Source: an uncultured Synergistales bacterium
GTDB lineage: Bacteria; Synergistota; Synergistia; Synergistales; Aminobacteriaceae
Direction of reading: 5' to 3'
Length of the DNA stretch: 5,563 nucleotides
Assembly: GCA_905236605.1 (NCBI GenBank)
Contig: CAJORD010000085.1
Coordinates: forward strand, 1 to 5,563
The notes under the pieces are model-generated. The model was given only the letters and a program-made list of their open reading frames with translations, searched no databases and had not been told where the DNA came from. Shown here in pieces: positions 1 through 5,563 of the stretch. Each line of letters opens with the position of its first letter. Position 1 is the stretch's first letter. Position numbers and translations under genes: made by a program.

Positions 1-1
1 T

Positions 2-1495
2 GACCTTGTTCAAAACGGTCGAAGATATTTTTTGTCGCGCCCGCGCCGTTTCGGAAAATCTTTAACCCTTTCGACTCTTGAAGCTATGTTTGAAGGCAAG
101 GTGGAACTGTTCAAAGGACTTAAAGCTGAAGAATGGGTTAAAAGACAGGCTGAGAAGACTACTACAGTGTTAAGGTTTGACATGTCGCGTACGGTAACAA
201 ATGATGTAAATAATCTTAATAATTCTATCAAAGAAATGATTTCGAGATTATCAAGAAAACACAAAGTAAATTTATATAGTGAAAGTACCGAAGGTATGCT
301 TGCTGACCTTCTTGAAGGGATTTTTGAGAAACACGGTCTTTTTGTACTTCTTATAGACGAATATGACAAGCCCATTCTTGACAATATAACAAATTTGCAG
401 AAAGCTGATGAAATGCGTGATGTCCTACGTTCATTTTACACAACGATTAAAAGTTACGATGAATATTTCCGTTTTATTTTTATTACAGGGATTTCAAAAT
501 TTAGCAAGACAGGCGTATTTTCTGCAATGAATAATCTTGTTGATATATCAATGCTAAGAAGATATGGCGATATAGTTGGATATACTCAAAATGAGCTTGA
601 AGAGAATTTTAGCGAATGGATTGCGTCATCATCAAAAGCTATCTCCCTTAGTAAAGATGATTTGCTTGAAAAAATAAAAGCCTATTATGACGGTTTTTCT
701 TTTGACGGAAATATTAGACTTTATAATCCGTTTTCAATTCTAAATTTCTTCTTTGATGAAAAATTTGGTAATTACTGGTATACTTCTGGCTCACCGTCTT
801 TCATCGCCAAATATATGAAAGAACACAAAATTCAAAATCCTGACGAATATAGGCATATGGAAGTGCCTTTAGATTTTGCTGAAAGCCATGAAATTGAAAA
901 TTCAAAGCCTGAAAGTTTTTTATATCAAAGCGGCTATCTCACTATTGAAAAATTGGAGAACGATGTTATAACACTTGACTATCCTAATGAAGAAGTCAAA
1001 AAATCACTTGTTAGAATGTATCTTGATGAATTTTACCATGTCAACGGATTCATAACTCTTGGAACGCAAATTTGGAAATATTTAACAGCTGGCTATATTG
1101 ATCATGTAGCTGCAATATATAACATTGCAATTGCTGATATTCCGTATGAAGATTTTCCAAAACGGGACGAATTTTGGTATAGGTCATTATTTGTTATGCT
1201 GTTACGCGGAGCAGGTTTTATTCCTTTAGCTGAAGTTCACACGTACAAGGGACGAGCCGATATAGTTGTACAGTTTTCAAGGCAAGTTATTGTATTGGAG
1301 TTTAAGTTCGCTGGAAAAAGTTCTGACGTTGATAAGAAAAAAGACGAAGGATTGAAACAATTAAAAGAAAAAAGCTATGCCAAAAGCTACTATTCTGAAG
1401 GTCGCAAAGTCGTATCTGCTGTTATTGTTGCTGATGACGAAAATAGGAAAATTATTGTATATCCTCAAACGGAAAAAAGTTATACTCAAATATAA
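2..1495 (+). CDS. AAA-ATPase-like protein with C-terminal PD-(D/E)XK nuclease domain (5' end outside window)
   Basis: The reading frame is open from the first complete codon at position 2 through a P-loop to TAA at 1493-1495, so the true start lies upstream. TTG at 32 falls inside the conserved segment YFLSRPRRFGKS and is not a start. Counting from position 2, the Walker A-like RPRRFGKS is at residues 13-20, Walker B LLIDEYDKP is near 117-124 (Asp119, Glu120), and a sensor-like FIFITGISKFSK is near 158-169. The family motif YNPFSILNF follows near 241-249. The C-terminal part carries a nuclease core: GRAD (Asp420), then VLEFKF (Glu433, Lys435) and a downstream Gln in GLKQLKEKSY. This is the AAA-ATPase-like plus DUF1703/PD-(D/E)XK family, often present in many copies in gut anaerobes; no cellular role is established. 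About 30-40 N-terminal residues are probably missing. Both active centres look intact. The gene is visibly more AT-rich than the minus-strand genes and is transcribed towards them. Confidence 0.88.
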   Translation, partial: DLVQNGRRYFLSRPRRFGKSLTLSTLEAMFEGKVELFKGLKAEEWVKRQAEKTTTVLRFDMSRTVTNDVNNLNNSIKEMISRLSRKHKVNLYSESTEGMLADLLEGIFEKHGLFVLLIDEYDKPILDNITNLQKADEMRDVLRSFYTTIKSYDEYFRFIFITGISKFSKTGVFSAMNNLVDISMLRRYGDIVGYTQNELEENFSEWIASSSKAISLSKDDLLEKIKAYYDGFSFDGNIRLYNPFSILNFFFDEKFGNYWYTSGSPSFIAKYMKEHKIQNPDEYRHMEVPLDFAESHEIENSKPESFLYQSGYLTIEKLENDVITLDYPNEEVKKSLVRMYLDEFYHVNGFITLGTQIWKYLTAGYIDHVAAIYNIAIADIPYEDFPKRDEFWYRSLFVMLLRGAGFIPLAEVHTYKGRADIVVQFSRQVIVLEFKFAGKSSDVDKKKDEGLKQLKEKSYAKSYYSEGRKVVSAVIVADDENRKIIVYPQTEKSYTQI

Positions 1496-1524
1496 AAAAT
1501 CAGCCGCCCCTTTCGGAACGACTG
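1494..1524 (-). terminator. Rho-independent terminator of the minus-strand operon
   Basis: Read on the minus strand, 1524-1501 forms a 10-bp stem (CAGUCGUUCC with GGGGCGGCUG, three G-U wobbles) closed by a GAAA tetraloop. It is followed by A and then six T residues at 1499-1494. It begins 17 nt after the stop of the Synerg-CTERM gene. On the plus strand the wobbles become A-C mismatches and no T-tract follows, so it should act mainly on minus-strand transcripts. The T-tract overlaps the stop codon of the convergent plus-strand gene. Confidence 0.85.
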
Positions 1525-1540
1525 AGTAAAATTCCCGTGA

Positions 1541-2242
1541 TTATCTGCTCTTTTTGATGAGAGCAAGTGCTGCTAAAGCTGCTATTGCTACGAATCCTGC
1601 GTTACATCCGGCACCGCTGCTATCGGTTGAAGTGTTGGTGTTGTCATCTTCGTCGCTATAGGTCTGCGGTATTGCACTGTACATTGCGTAATCGCCTGCC
1701 TCAAGACGTGCAGTTGAAACAACATAAGCTACGTCAAGATCGTCGGCAGTTTGGAACGGTATTCCGCTTGAGCCTAGAGCCCTCGCTCTACATATTTCTT
1801 TAGTTGAAATGTTTACAAGGTAGGGAACACGCCATTTAATTGCTTCGCTTAGCCCCCTTGTTGCTATCAGTGCGACATAGCCCGGACTTGTAACTATAAT
1901 TTTCTTGGGGCGAACGATTGCTGTAGCACCGGCCTTAGTTGAGTTCTTAGCTACGACGTCTGCACTGATCTTCGCTAAGATTTCGCTGTCGAAGGTATAG
2001 TCGCTGTTCTCGATTGTAACTGAAGTGAAATCGCCTGCTGTTACGTTGTTACCTGCTATTGCAAGGATATTATTAAGAAGCTCGCCTTCTGGAATTGAAC
2101 TAATGTCTGCGTCCCCGAAGGATTCTTCTGTCGCTTCGCCGTCGTCAGCCGCATCAATAAATGTCGTAGCTGAAGCTAATGAGATAGACGCAATTACAGC
2201 CACAAGAGCCGCAATAAAAAATAACGCTTTAGATTTTTTCAA
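1541..2242 (-). CDS. Secreted protein with Synerg-CTERM-type C-terminal sorting signal, function unknown
   Basis: This 233-residue protein starts at a TTG codon (2242-2240), chosen because AAGGAGG lies 7 nt upstream and the start gives a clean signal peptide. That peptide has a basic MKKSK, a hydrophobic stretch at about 6-22 and an Ala-Ser-Ala cleavage site before Thr26. The mature part begins acidic (residues 30-50) and I do not recognise a domain in it. A low-complexity Asp/Asn/Ser/Thr linker (about 194-209) leads to SSGAGCNAGF at 208-217, a hydrophobic helix (217-229) and the basic tail KKSR. This tripartite end with an invariant-looking Cys213-Asn-Ala-Gly matches the Synerg-CTERM signal, for which an intramembrane protease is thought to process the tail. 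The protein is therefore probably anchored at the cell surface. It lies 21 nt after the ABC ATPase gene and just before the terminator, so it is likely co-transcribed with the importer. A role in binding or presenting the importer's substrate is speculation. Confidence 0.85.
   Translation of the reverse strand: MKKSKALFFIAALVAVIASISLASATTFIDAADDGEATEESFGDADISSIPEGELLNNILAIAGNNVTAGDFTSVTIENSDYTFDSEILAKISADVVAKNSTKAGATAIVRPKKIIVTSPGYVALIATRGLSEAIKWRVPYLVNISTKEICRARALGSSGIPFQTADDLDVAYVVSTARLEAGDYAMYSAIPQTYSDEDDNTNTSTDSSGAGCNAGFVAIAALAALALIKKSR
1544..1621 (-). other. Synerg-CTERM-like sorting signal (residues 208-233)
   Basis: The segment has three parts: a small-residue motif with Cys213 followed by Asn-Ala-Gly, a 13-residue Ala/Leu/Ile-rich helix, and Lys-Lys-Ser-Arg at the very C-terminus. 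The layout parallels PEP-CTERM, GlyGly-CTERM and MYXO-CTERM signals; the CNAG core points to the Synergistota version. It is the strongest taxonomic marker in the window. Confidence 0.75.
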
Positions 2243-2249
2243 AATAAAA

Positions 2250-2256
2250 CCTCCTT
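2250..2256 (-). promoter_or_regulatory. Strong Shine-Dalgarno that fixes the TTG start of the Synerg-CTERM gene
   Basis: The minus strand reads AAGGAGG here, 7 nt before the TTG at 2242-2240. It lies in the 21-nt gap after the ATPase stop. It decides the start, because no ATG or GTG near it would give a comparable signal peptide. Confidence 0.85.
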
Positions 2257-2263
2257 GAAAATT

Positions 2264-3376
2264 TTATAAATTGTGCTTACCCGAATCTTGATTGAGCCAG
2301 ACTTTCACACAATTTGGTTCAGCGTCGTTGCCATTGAAACTATATTCGATCTTGCTAGCGATTCCATTGATGATTGAAAGCGAAAGTGCATTATCTGATT
2401 TCATTATGTCAAACTGCTCGCCTTTGTACGTCAGGCAAAGATAAAAATCTTTCTCTTGCAAGGAATATTCAGTCTTAATTCTGATGAACGGCTCGTCATA
2501 GCGCGGCAAAAGAAGCTCTCGCACAAGTTCCTCAAGAATCAGCTGGGCGCGATATCTGTCTGAAGTAGAAACATCGTTTTTGAGCAAATACAGATAAAAA
2601 TTCTCGTTAAAGTTTGTGAAATTGTAATCTTTGCTATCAATGACAGCCTCGAAAATTTTGAGCCGCTTTATAAATTTGCGCGTGCCTTCTTCTTTCAGGT
2701 TATCGAAAATTTGTTCGGGCGTACCGTCTTCGCATACTCCGCCATTCTCCATGTATAGAACTCTGTTCGAAATGGTTCGGGCAAAATTCATTTCGTGCGT
2801 TACGATCATCATAGTTTTTCCGCTTTGAGATAAATCTTTGATAACCGATTGAACTTCGGAAACCATTGTTGGATCTAACGCGCTTGTGGGTTCGTCTAAC
2901 AAAATTACTTCCGGATCCATGCACAACGTTCTTGCAATGGCCACGCGTTGTTTTTGTCCGCCTGAGAGTTCGTCAGGATAATTCAATGCTTTGTCCGCCA
3001 TTCCGACTTGCTTTAATAGCTCCATGCCTTTGGTATAGGCTTCATGTTTTTTCATTTTCAAAATGTCCATAGGAGCAAGCATTATGTTTTCAATAACGGT
3101 CAAATGTCCGAACAGGTTGAACGACTGGAACACCATTCCCATTTTTTGTCTTGCTTTTTTGATGTCCGCTCCCTTTGCTGTAATATCCACGCCATTAAAA
3201 ATTATTTGTCCTGACGTGGGCGTTTCGAGCAAATTAATGCAGCGTATCAATGTGGATTTTCCTGTCCCTGACGGCCCGATTATTGATATTACGTCGCAGT
3301 CATTGATTTTAAGCGACACATCTTTCAGTGGAACCACCGAGCCATAAGCCTTGCGCAAATTTTTGATCTCAATCAT
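2264..3376 (-). CDS. Amino-acid-type ABC importer ATPase with C-terminal HATPase-like extension
   Basis: Residues 1-240 form a complete polar-amino-acid (PAAT, GlnQ/HisP-like) ATPase. Walker A GPSGTGKST is at 34-42, the Q-loop Gln is at 84, signature LSGGQKQR at 137-144, Walker B VILLDEPTSALD at 157-168 (Asp161, catalytic Glu162) and the H-loop His is at 194. All catalytic residues are present, so it should energise the permease encoded just upstream. Family members usually end near residue 240-250; this one runs to 370. The extra part (about 244-361) has the look of an RsbW/SpoIIAB-like histidine-kinase-type ATPase domain, with an ILEELVRELL helix resembling the N-box helix and an LSLSIINGIASKIEYSF stretch resembling the last helix and strand. 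The N-box Asn and the DxGxG box are not visible, so nucleotide binding there is doubtful. The ATG at 3376 overlaps the permease stop by 8 nt and has AGAGGTG 7 nt upstream, consistent with translational coupling. Confidence 0.93.
   Translation of the reverse strand: MIEIKNLRKAYGSVVPLKDVSLKINDCDVISIIGPSGTGKSTLIRCINLLETPTSGQIIFNGVDITAKGADIKKARQKMGMVFQSFNLFGHLTVIENIMLAPMDILKMKKHEAYTKGMELLKQVGMADKALNYPDELSGGQKQRVAIARTLCMDPEVILLDEPTSALDPTMVSEVQSVIKDLSQSGKTMMIVTHEMNFARTISNRVLYMENGGVCEDGTPEQIFDNLKEEGTRKFIKRLKIFEAVIDSKDYNFTNFNENFYLYLLKNDVSTSDRYRAQLILEELVRELLLPRYDEPFIRIKTEYSLQEKDFYLCLTYKGEQFDIMKSDNALSLSIINGIASKIEYSFNGNDAEPNCVKVWLNQDSGKHNL
2294..2647 (-). other. C-terminal extension of the ATPase, possible degenerate RsbW/HATPase_c-like domain
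   Basis: This covers about residues 244-361 of the ATPase. It starts with Asp/Asn/Phe-rich strands and has a helix with Glu282-Glu283 where RsbW-type proteins have Glu and then Asn (here Glu287). It continues with KTEYSLQEKDFYLCLTYKG, resembling a paired beta hairpin, and ends in a helix and strand like the end of HATPase_c_2 domains. The match is by eye and remote. A transporter-specific regulatory domain of another fold remains possible. Confidence 0.5.
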
Positions 3377-4772
3377 CGCTGAGCACCTCTTTTAAAATGT
3401 TTTCTTTCTTTCGTTTTCTCGGATTGATTCCTGTCTCGATGATTCTGATTACAAATGTAAAAAGTCCTCCGAGTATGAAATAAATCACTGCAACAGCGAT
3501 AAGAGGGAAGAACGCTTCATACGTGCGTGCTCTGATGATGTCGCCCATTTTAGTCAAGTCCTGAACCGCAATATATCCAACAATGGCTGTCACTTTCAAT
3601 AAAGCCACACATTCGGCCTTGTAAGTCGGAATGATGAGCGGAATCGCCTGAGGCAATATAATTCGGAAAAACAAACGAACATCACTGTAGCCAAGTGCTA
3701 AGGCTGCTTCAGTTTGTCCTTTATCAATCGCACCAACACCAAGCTTGAGCATACCGAAGACTCCGCCGCCAAAAACAAGAGAGAACGCCACAACTGCGAT
3801 AGCCGTGCTGCTCAATGCTACGTTCGCAAATATAATGTAATACAGAATCATTAATAGTACAACGACAGGCATACCCTGAATCAGCCATATAAAAAATCCT
3901 GAAATCGTGTTCGCAAATTTGTTGCCGTCTTTGCAGAACCAAAATACAACAAAGCCAAGCAATGTTCCCAAAAGTATGGCCAGCACTGTAATAATAAGCG
4001 TCGTTGCGATTCCTTCTATAAATGTCTTGTAACGTTCATCTTGAATGAAAGTTTTCTCGATGCTTTCTTTTATGCCGTCCCAAAATGAAGCCACCGCGAC
4101 AGTTTTTTCTGTGGAACGTACAATCAAAACATAAGCCGCCTTGTGGTATTCGACAAAATCCATAGCCTTTCGGCGTTCCGGAGTGATGACTATCGAGCCG
4201 CAAATCATGTCCACTTTTCCCGATGCTAATGCAGATAATTCCGCCGACAAATCCATCGGGGTAAATTCTACATGAACATCGAGTTCTTTCGCAATGAGCA
4301 AGACAATTTCTATATCATAGCCAAATAGTTTACCGCCTTTGCCAACGTAGCTCATAGGTTCAAATGAGTCAACGGTTGCGATTCTGATTATGCCGTTTGT
4401 GCCCGCCCAATTTTGTTCGGGAATTTGTTTGACGCTTTCGTCAGTACCTATCCACTTGCGGTATATTGCTTTTCTGGTTTCCTCTGGTATTTTATCAAAA
4501 GCTGCTTGCCATTCATCGCGCCTTTTGTCGCCTTTGCTAAAGCCGAAGCCCAAGGGGGTGTAACCTAAATTTTGCGGAAAAAGTGCAAGCTCGGAATCTC
4601 TGTTTGCCAAAAATTCAGCAATAGTATCACTTGTGAAGCCCGCATCTATTTTTCGCGTCTTCAATGCCAAGATTATGTCGGGCATCGTTTGATAGTAAGT
4701 GTACTCTTTCGCGTTTGAGCAGTAAAATGCGGCGTTTTGAAATGGGCAGAAAGGCTTTCTTGATCTTGCCAC
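3369..4772 (-). CDS. Solute-binding/permease fusion of an amino-acid ABC importer, N-terminally truncated
   Basis: The ends given are the longest open frame, from a GTG at 4772 inside the ABM gene. The first 15-20 residues are probably ABM sequence read out of frame, not real protein. Recognisable homology begins near SNAKEYTYYQTMPDI (residue 19). Residues 19-120 are the rest of a first solute-binding (SBP_bac_3) segment. Residues 128-220 are a second, with GYDIEI at 151-156 and TPERRKAMDF at 197-206. From about 228 comes a PAAT permease with roughly five membrane helices between 255 and 445 and the EAA loop at 355-375 (EAALALGYSDVRLFFRIILPQ), the contact site for the ATPase. Intact relatives begin with a signal peptide and a GKxIGVxxGT unit; both are absent here. 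No good ribosome-binding site precedes the GTG. An ATG at 4685, overlapping the ABM stop, could allow coupled re-initiation but would still give no signal peptide. The gene is best read as damaged or misassembled at its 5' end. Confidence 0.8.
   Translation of the reverse strand: MARSRKPFCPFQNAAFYCSNAKEYTYYQTMPDIILALKTRKIDAGFTSDTIAEFLANRDSELALFPQNLGYTPLGFGFSKGDKRRDEWQAAFDKIPEETRKAIYRKWIGTDESVKQIPEQNWAGTNGIIRIATVDSFEPMSYVGKGGKLFGYDIEIVLLIAKELDVHVEFTPMDLSAELSALASGKVDMICGSIVITPERRKAMDFVEYHKAAYVLIVRSTEKTVAVASFWDGIKESIEKTFIQDERYKTFIEGIATTLIITVLAILLGTLLGFVVFWFCKDGNKFANTISGFFIWLIQGMPVVVLLMILYYIIFANVALSSTAIAVVAFSLVFGGGVFGMLKLGVGAIDKGQTEAALALGYSDVRLFFRIILPQAIPLIIPTYKAECVALLKVTAIVGYIAVQDLTKMGDIIRARTYEAFFPLIAVAVIYFILGGLFTFVIRIIETGINPRKRKKENILKEVLSDD
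3384..3390 (-). promoter_or_regulatory. Shine-Dalgarno of the ATPase gene inside the permease 3' end
   Basis: The minus strand reads AGAGGTG, 7 nt before the ATG at 3376-3374. It lies within the last codons of the permease gene, which supports the overlapping, coupled arrangement of the two transporter genes. Confidence 0.7.
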
Positions 4773-4936
4773 TCTTCGATCAAAACATGATCGCCCTTGT
4801 GCTCAGAGTCAGAATACAACGTGTATGAAATATTCCCTGTTTCTTCACGCGTTCTGTCAATGAGTTCAAAGATAAGTTTGTAGTACTCATCAACACATTC
4901 AGGTTTTATATAATCCCTTGCCATCGATGTTATCAT
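4673..4936 (-). CDS. Antibiotic biosynthesis monooxygenase (ABM) domain protein, C-terminus apparently lost
   Basis: This small protein (87 residues as read) belongs to the ABM/YgiN-like ferredoxin-fold family, whose members are usually dimeric and include quinol monooxygenases and haem-degrading enzymes. The first beta strand is MITSMARDYIKPECVDEYY. A helix follows, then RTREETGNISYTLYSD and the family hallmark VLIEEWQDQESLSAHFKTPHF at residues 51-71. Members usually continue for about 20-28 more residues, including the last strand. Here, after Phe71 or Thr72, the sequence becomes TAQTRKSTLTIKRCPT, which is unlike the family and is the solute-binding gene read in another frame. The protein is thus probably truncated and may not fold. 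ATG at 4936 is preferred over the internal ATG at 4924, because AAGGAGG sits 7 nt upstream and residue 1 matches the usual start of the first strand. Its link to amino-acid uptake is unknown. Confidence 0.8.
   Translation of the reverse strand: MITSMARDYIKPECVDEYYKLIFELIDRTREETGNISYTLYSDSEHKGDHVLIEEWQDQESLSAHFKTPHFTAQTRKSTLTIKRCPT
4715..4726 (-). other. Apparent deletion junction between the ABM and solute-binding/permease genes
   Basis: ABM homology ends at Phe71/Thr72 (codons 4726-4721). Solute-binding homology begins in a different frame a few codons later (Ser19-Asn20 at about 4718-4713). The gap leaves no room for the ABM C-terminus, a stop codon, a ribosome-binding site, a signal peptide or the first beta-alpha unit of the binding domain. 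The simplest reading is a deletion that joined two neighbouring genes out of frame. An assembly misjoin would look the same. Confidence 0.65.
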
Positions 4937-4943
4937 AAAATTT

Positions 4944-4950
4944 CCTCCTT
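4944..4950 (-). promoter_or_regulatory. Strong Shine-Dalgarno of the ABM gene
   Basis: The minus strand reads AAGGAGG, 7 nt before the ATG at 4936-4934, in the 38-nt gap after the phosphatase stop. It selects ATG 4936 over the in-frame ATG at 4924. The gap shows no clear separate promoter. Confidence 0.85.
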
Positions 4951-4974
4951 AACTTTACTATTTTTTACTCTGTA

Positions 4975-5563
4975 TTACAAACTCAAACGCACAGCAAACA
5001 TAGTCATATCGTCAGACTGTTCAGCATTGCCTGTGTGTTCTAAGACAGATTTTTTCACATGCGCTAAAAGTTTTCGCAAATCACATTTTTTATCCGCCGC
5101 GTTTAGACAGTTTTCAAGTCGTTGTTCATTATATTGTTCTAAATTTTCGTTCATTGCCTCTGTTACTCCGTCAGTGTAGAGATAAATAACATCCCCACGT
5201 TTTAATTGTGTTTCTTGCTGAACAAACTCAACATCTTCCATTAGACCAAGCACACAATTATCTTCAACGTCCAAATAATGAAACTTTTGATCTTCCTCTT
5301 GTCTATAAATCAACGGGGGATTGTGGCCGCCATTTACATAAATCATCTTGCAGGTTTCCAGATTTATCATTGCCATAAAAACTGTAACAAACATCATTTC
5401 TTTGTTATGCCTACATAAACGGTTATTTGCAAAAGCCATAACTTCAGACAGACACTCCGGATTACTCATCGTAGCAACATCGTACAATGTTATTTCACTC
5501 ATAGCCATAAACAATGCTAATGCTGCGGATATTCCTTTACCGCTGACATCAGCTATTGTTACA
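4975..5563 (-). CDS. SpoIIE/RsbU-type PP2C serine phosphatase, C-terminal part (5' end outside window)
   Basis: The frame is open to the right edge; the first complete codon is 5562-5560. TTG at 5514 is an internal Leu of a conserved helix and not a start. The visible 195 residues are most of the SpoIIE/PP2C_2 catalytic domain. ADVSGKGISAAL is at residues 4-15 with metal-binding Asp5, VNGGHNPPLIY is at about 76-86, YLYTDGVTEAMNE at about 127-139 with Asp131, and SDDMTMF at about 183-189 with Asp184/Asp185. All expected metal ligands are in place, so the enzyme should be an active Mn/Mg-dependent phosphatase. Relatives dephosphorylate STAS-domain anti-anti-sigma proteins in partner-switching pathways. 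The N-terminal sensor part (PAS, GAF, HAMP or receiver) cannot be seen. It is 38 nt upstream of the ABM gene on the same strand, and its likely targets are not in the window. Confidence 0.93.
   Translation of the reverse strand, partial: VTIADVSGKGISAALALFMAMSEITLYDVATMSNPECLSEVMAFANNRLCRHNKEMMFVTVFMAMINLETCKMIYVNGGHNPPLIYRQEEDQKFHYLDVEDNCVLGLMEDVEFVQQETQLKRGDVIYLYTDGVTEAMNENLEQYNEQRLENCLNAADKKCDLRKLLAHVKKSVLEHTGNAEQSDDMTMFAVRLSL

Noticed and set aside
32..34. TTG at 32 as the start of the plus-strand nuclease gene
   Set aside because: The frame is open to the window edge, and the codons before it encode the conserved RRYF preceding LSRPRRFGKS.
10..384. Minus-strand open frame of 124 codons
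   Set aside because: It lies antisense to the conserved P-loop region of the plus-strand ATPase-like gene, and its protein has no recognisable features.
1567..2258. Two plus-strand open frames (1567-1803 and 2025-2258)
   Set aside because: Both are antisense to the Synerg-CTERM gene, low in complexity and without ribosome-binding sites.
2631..3347. Open frames overlapping the ABC ATPase gene on both strands
   Set aside because: The ATPase frame contains every conserved ABC motif. The others are shadows of it, including a 74-codon minus-strand frame at 2700-2924.
3724..3942. Minus-strand 72-codon frame inside the permease gene
   Set aside because: It is an alternate-frame shadow of the permease, Cys/Arg-rich and without family resemblance.
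4937..4974. Separate promoter between the phosphatase and ABM genes
   Set aside because: The 38-nt gap is AT-rich, but I could not find a convincing -35/-10 pair. A co-transcribed arrangement is simpler.
5512..5514. TTG at 5514 as the phosphatase start
   Set aside because: The upstream in-frame codons encode the ADVSGKG motif of the catalytic core, so the gene continues past the right edge.

Overview
The window looks like a piece of chromosome from an AT-rich, host-associated anaerobe, most likely a member of the Synergistota. The main clue is the last gene of the minus-strand cluster. Its product ends in a Gly/Ser-Cys-Asn-Ala-Gly segment, a hydrophobic helix and a basic tail, which matches the Synerg-CTERM sorting signal as I remember it. 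The other families present (AAA-like/PD-(D/E)XK protein, tandem solute-binding/permease fusion, SpoIIE-type phosphatase) fit gut Synergistota but also occur in Firmicutes and spirochaetes, so the assignment is an inference.

Layout. From the left edge to 1495 (+ strand) lies the 3' part of a gene for an AAA-ATPase-like protein with a C-terminal PD-(D/E)XK nuclease domain; its start is outside the window. It converges on a tightly packed minus-strand gene set filling the rest of the window. In transcription order this set is: the C-terminal part of a SpoIIE/RsbU-type PP2C phosphatase (open at the right edge), a small antibiotic-biosynthesis-monooxygenase (ABM) family protein, a solute-binding/permease protein of an amino-acid ABC importer, the matching ATPase with an unusual C-terminal extension, and a secreted Synerg-CTERM protein. 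Spacings are 38 nt, an out-of-frame overlap, an 8-nt overlap and 21 nt, so this is probably one operon. It ends in a convincing minus-strand rho-independent terminator at 1494-1524, between the convergent genes.

How the genes may work together. The permease and ATPase form a polar-amino-acid-type (PAAT) importer. The ATPase carries about 125 extra C-terminal residues that resemble a degenerate RsbW/SpoIIAB-type (HATPase_c) domain, and a SpoIIE/RsbU-type phosphatase is encoded two genes upstream. Together they suggest that uptake is coupled to a partner-switching signalling module. This is the most interesting hypothesis here.

A second notable point is an apparent deletion junction near 4715-4726. 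The ABM gene loses its usual C-terminal end, and the solute-binding/permease gene loses its start, signal peptide and first folding unit. The two are joined out of frame, so this copy of the transporter may be damaged, or the junction may be an assembly error. There is no intergenic stretch longer than 45 bases, and I saw no RNA genes, CRISPR arrays, insertion sequences or origins.
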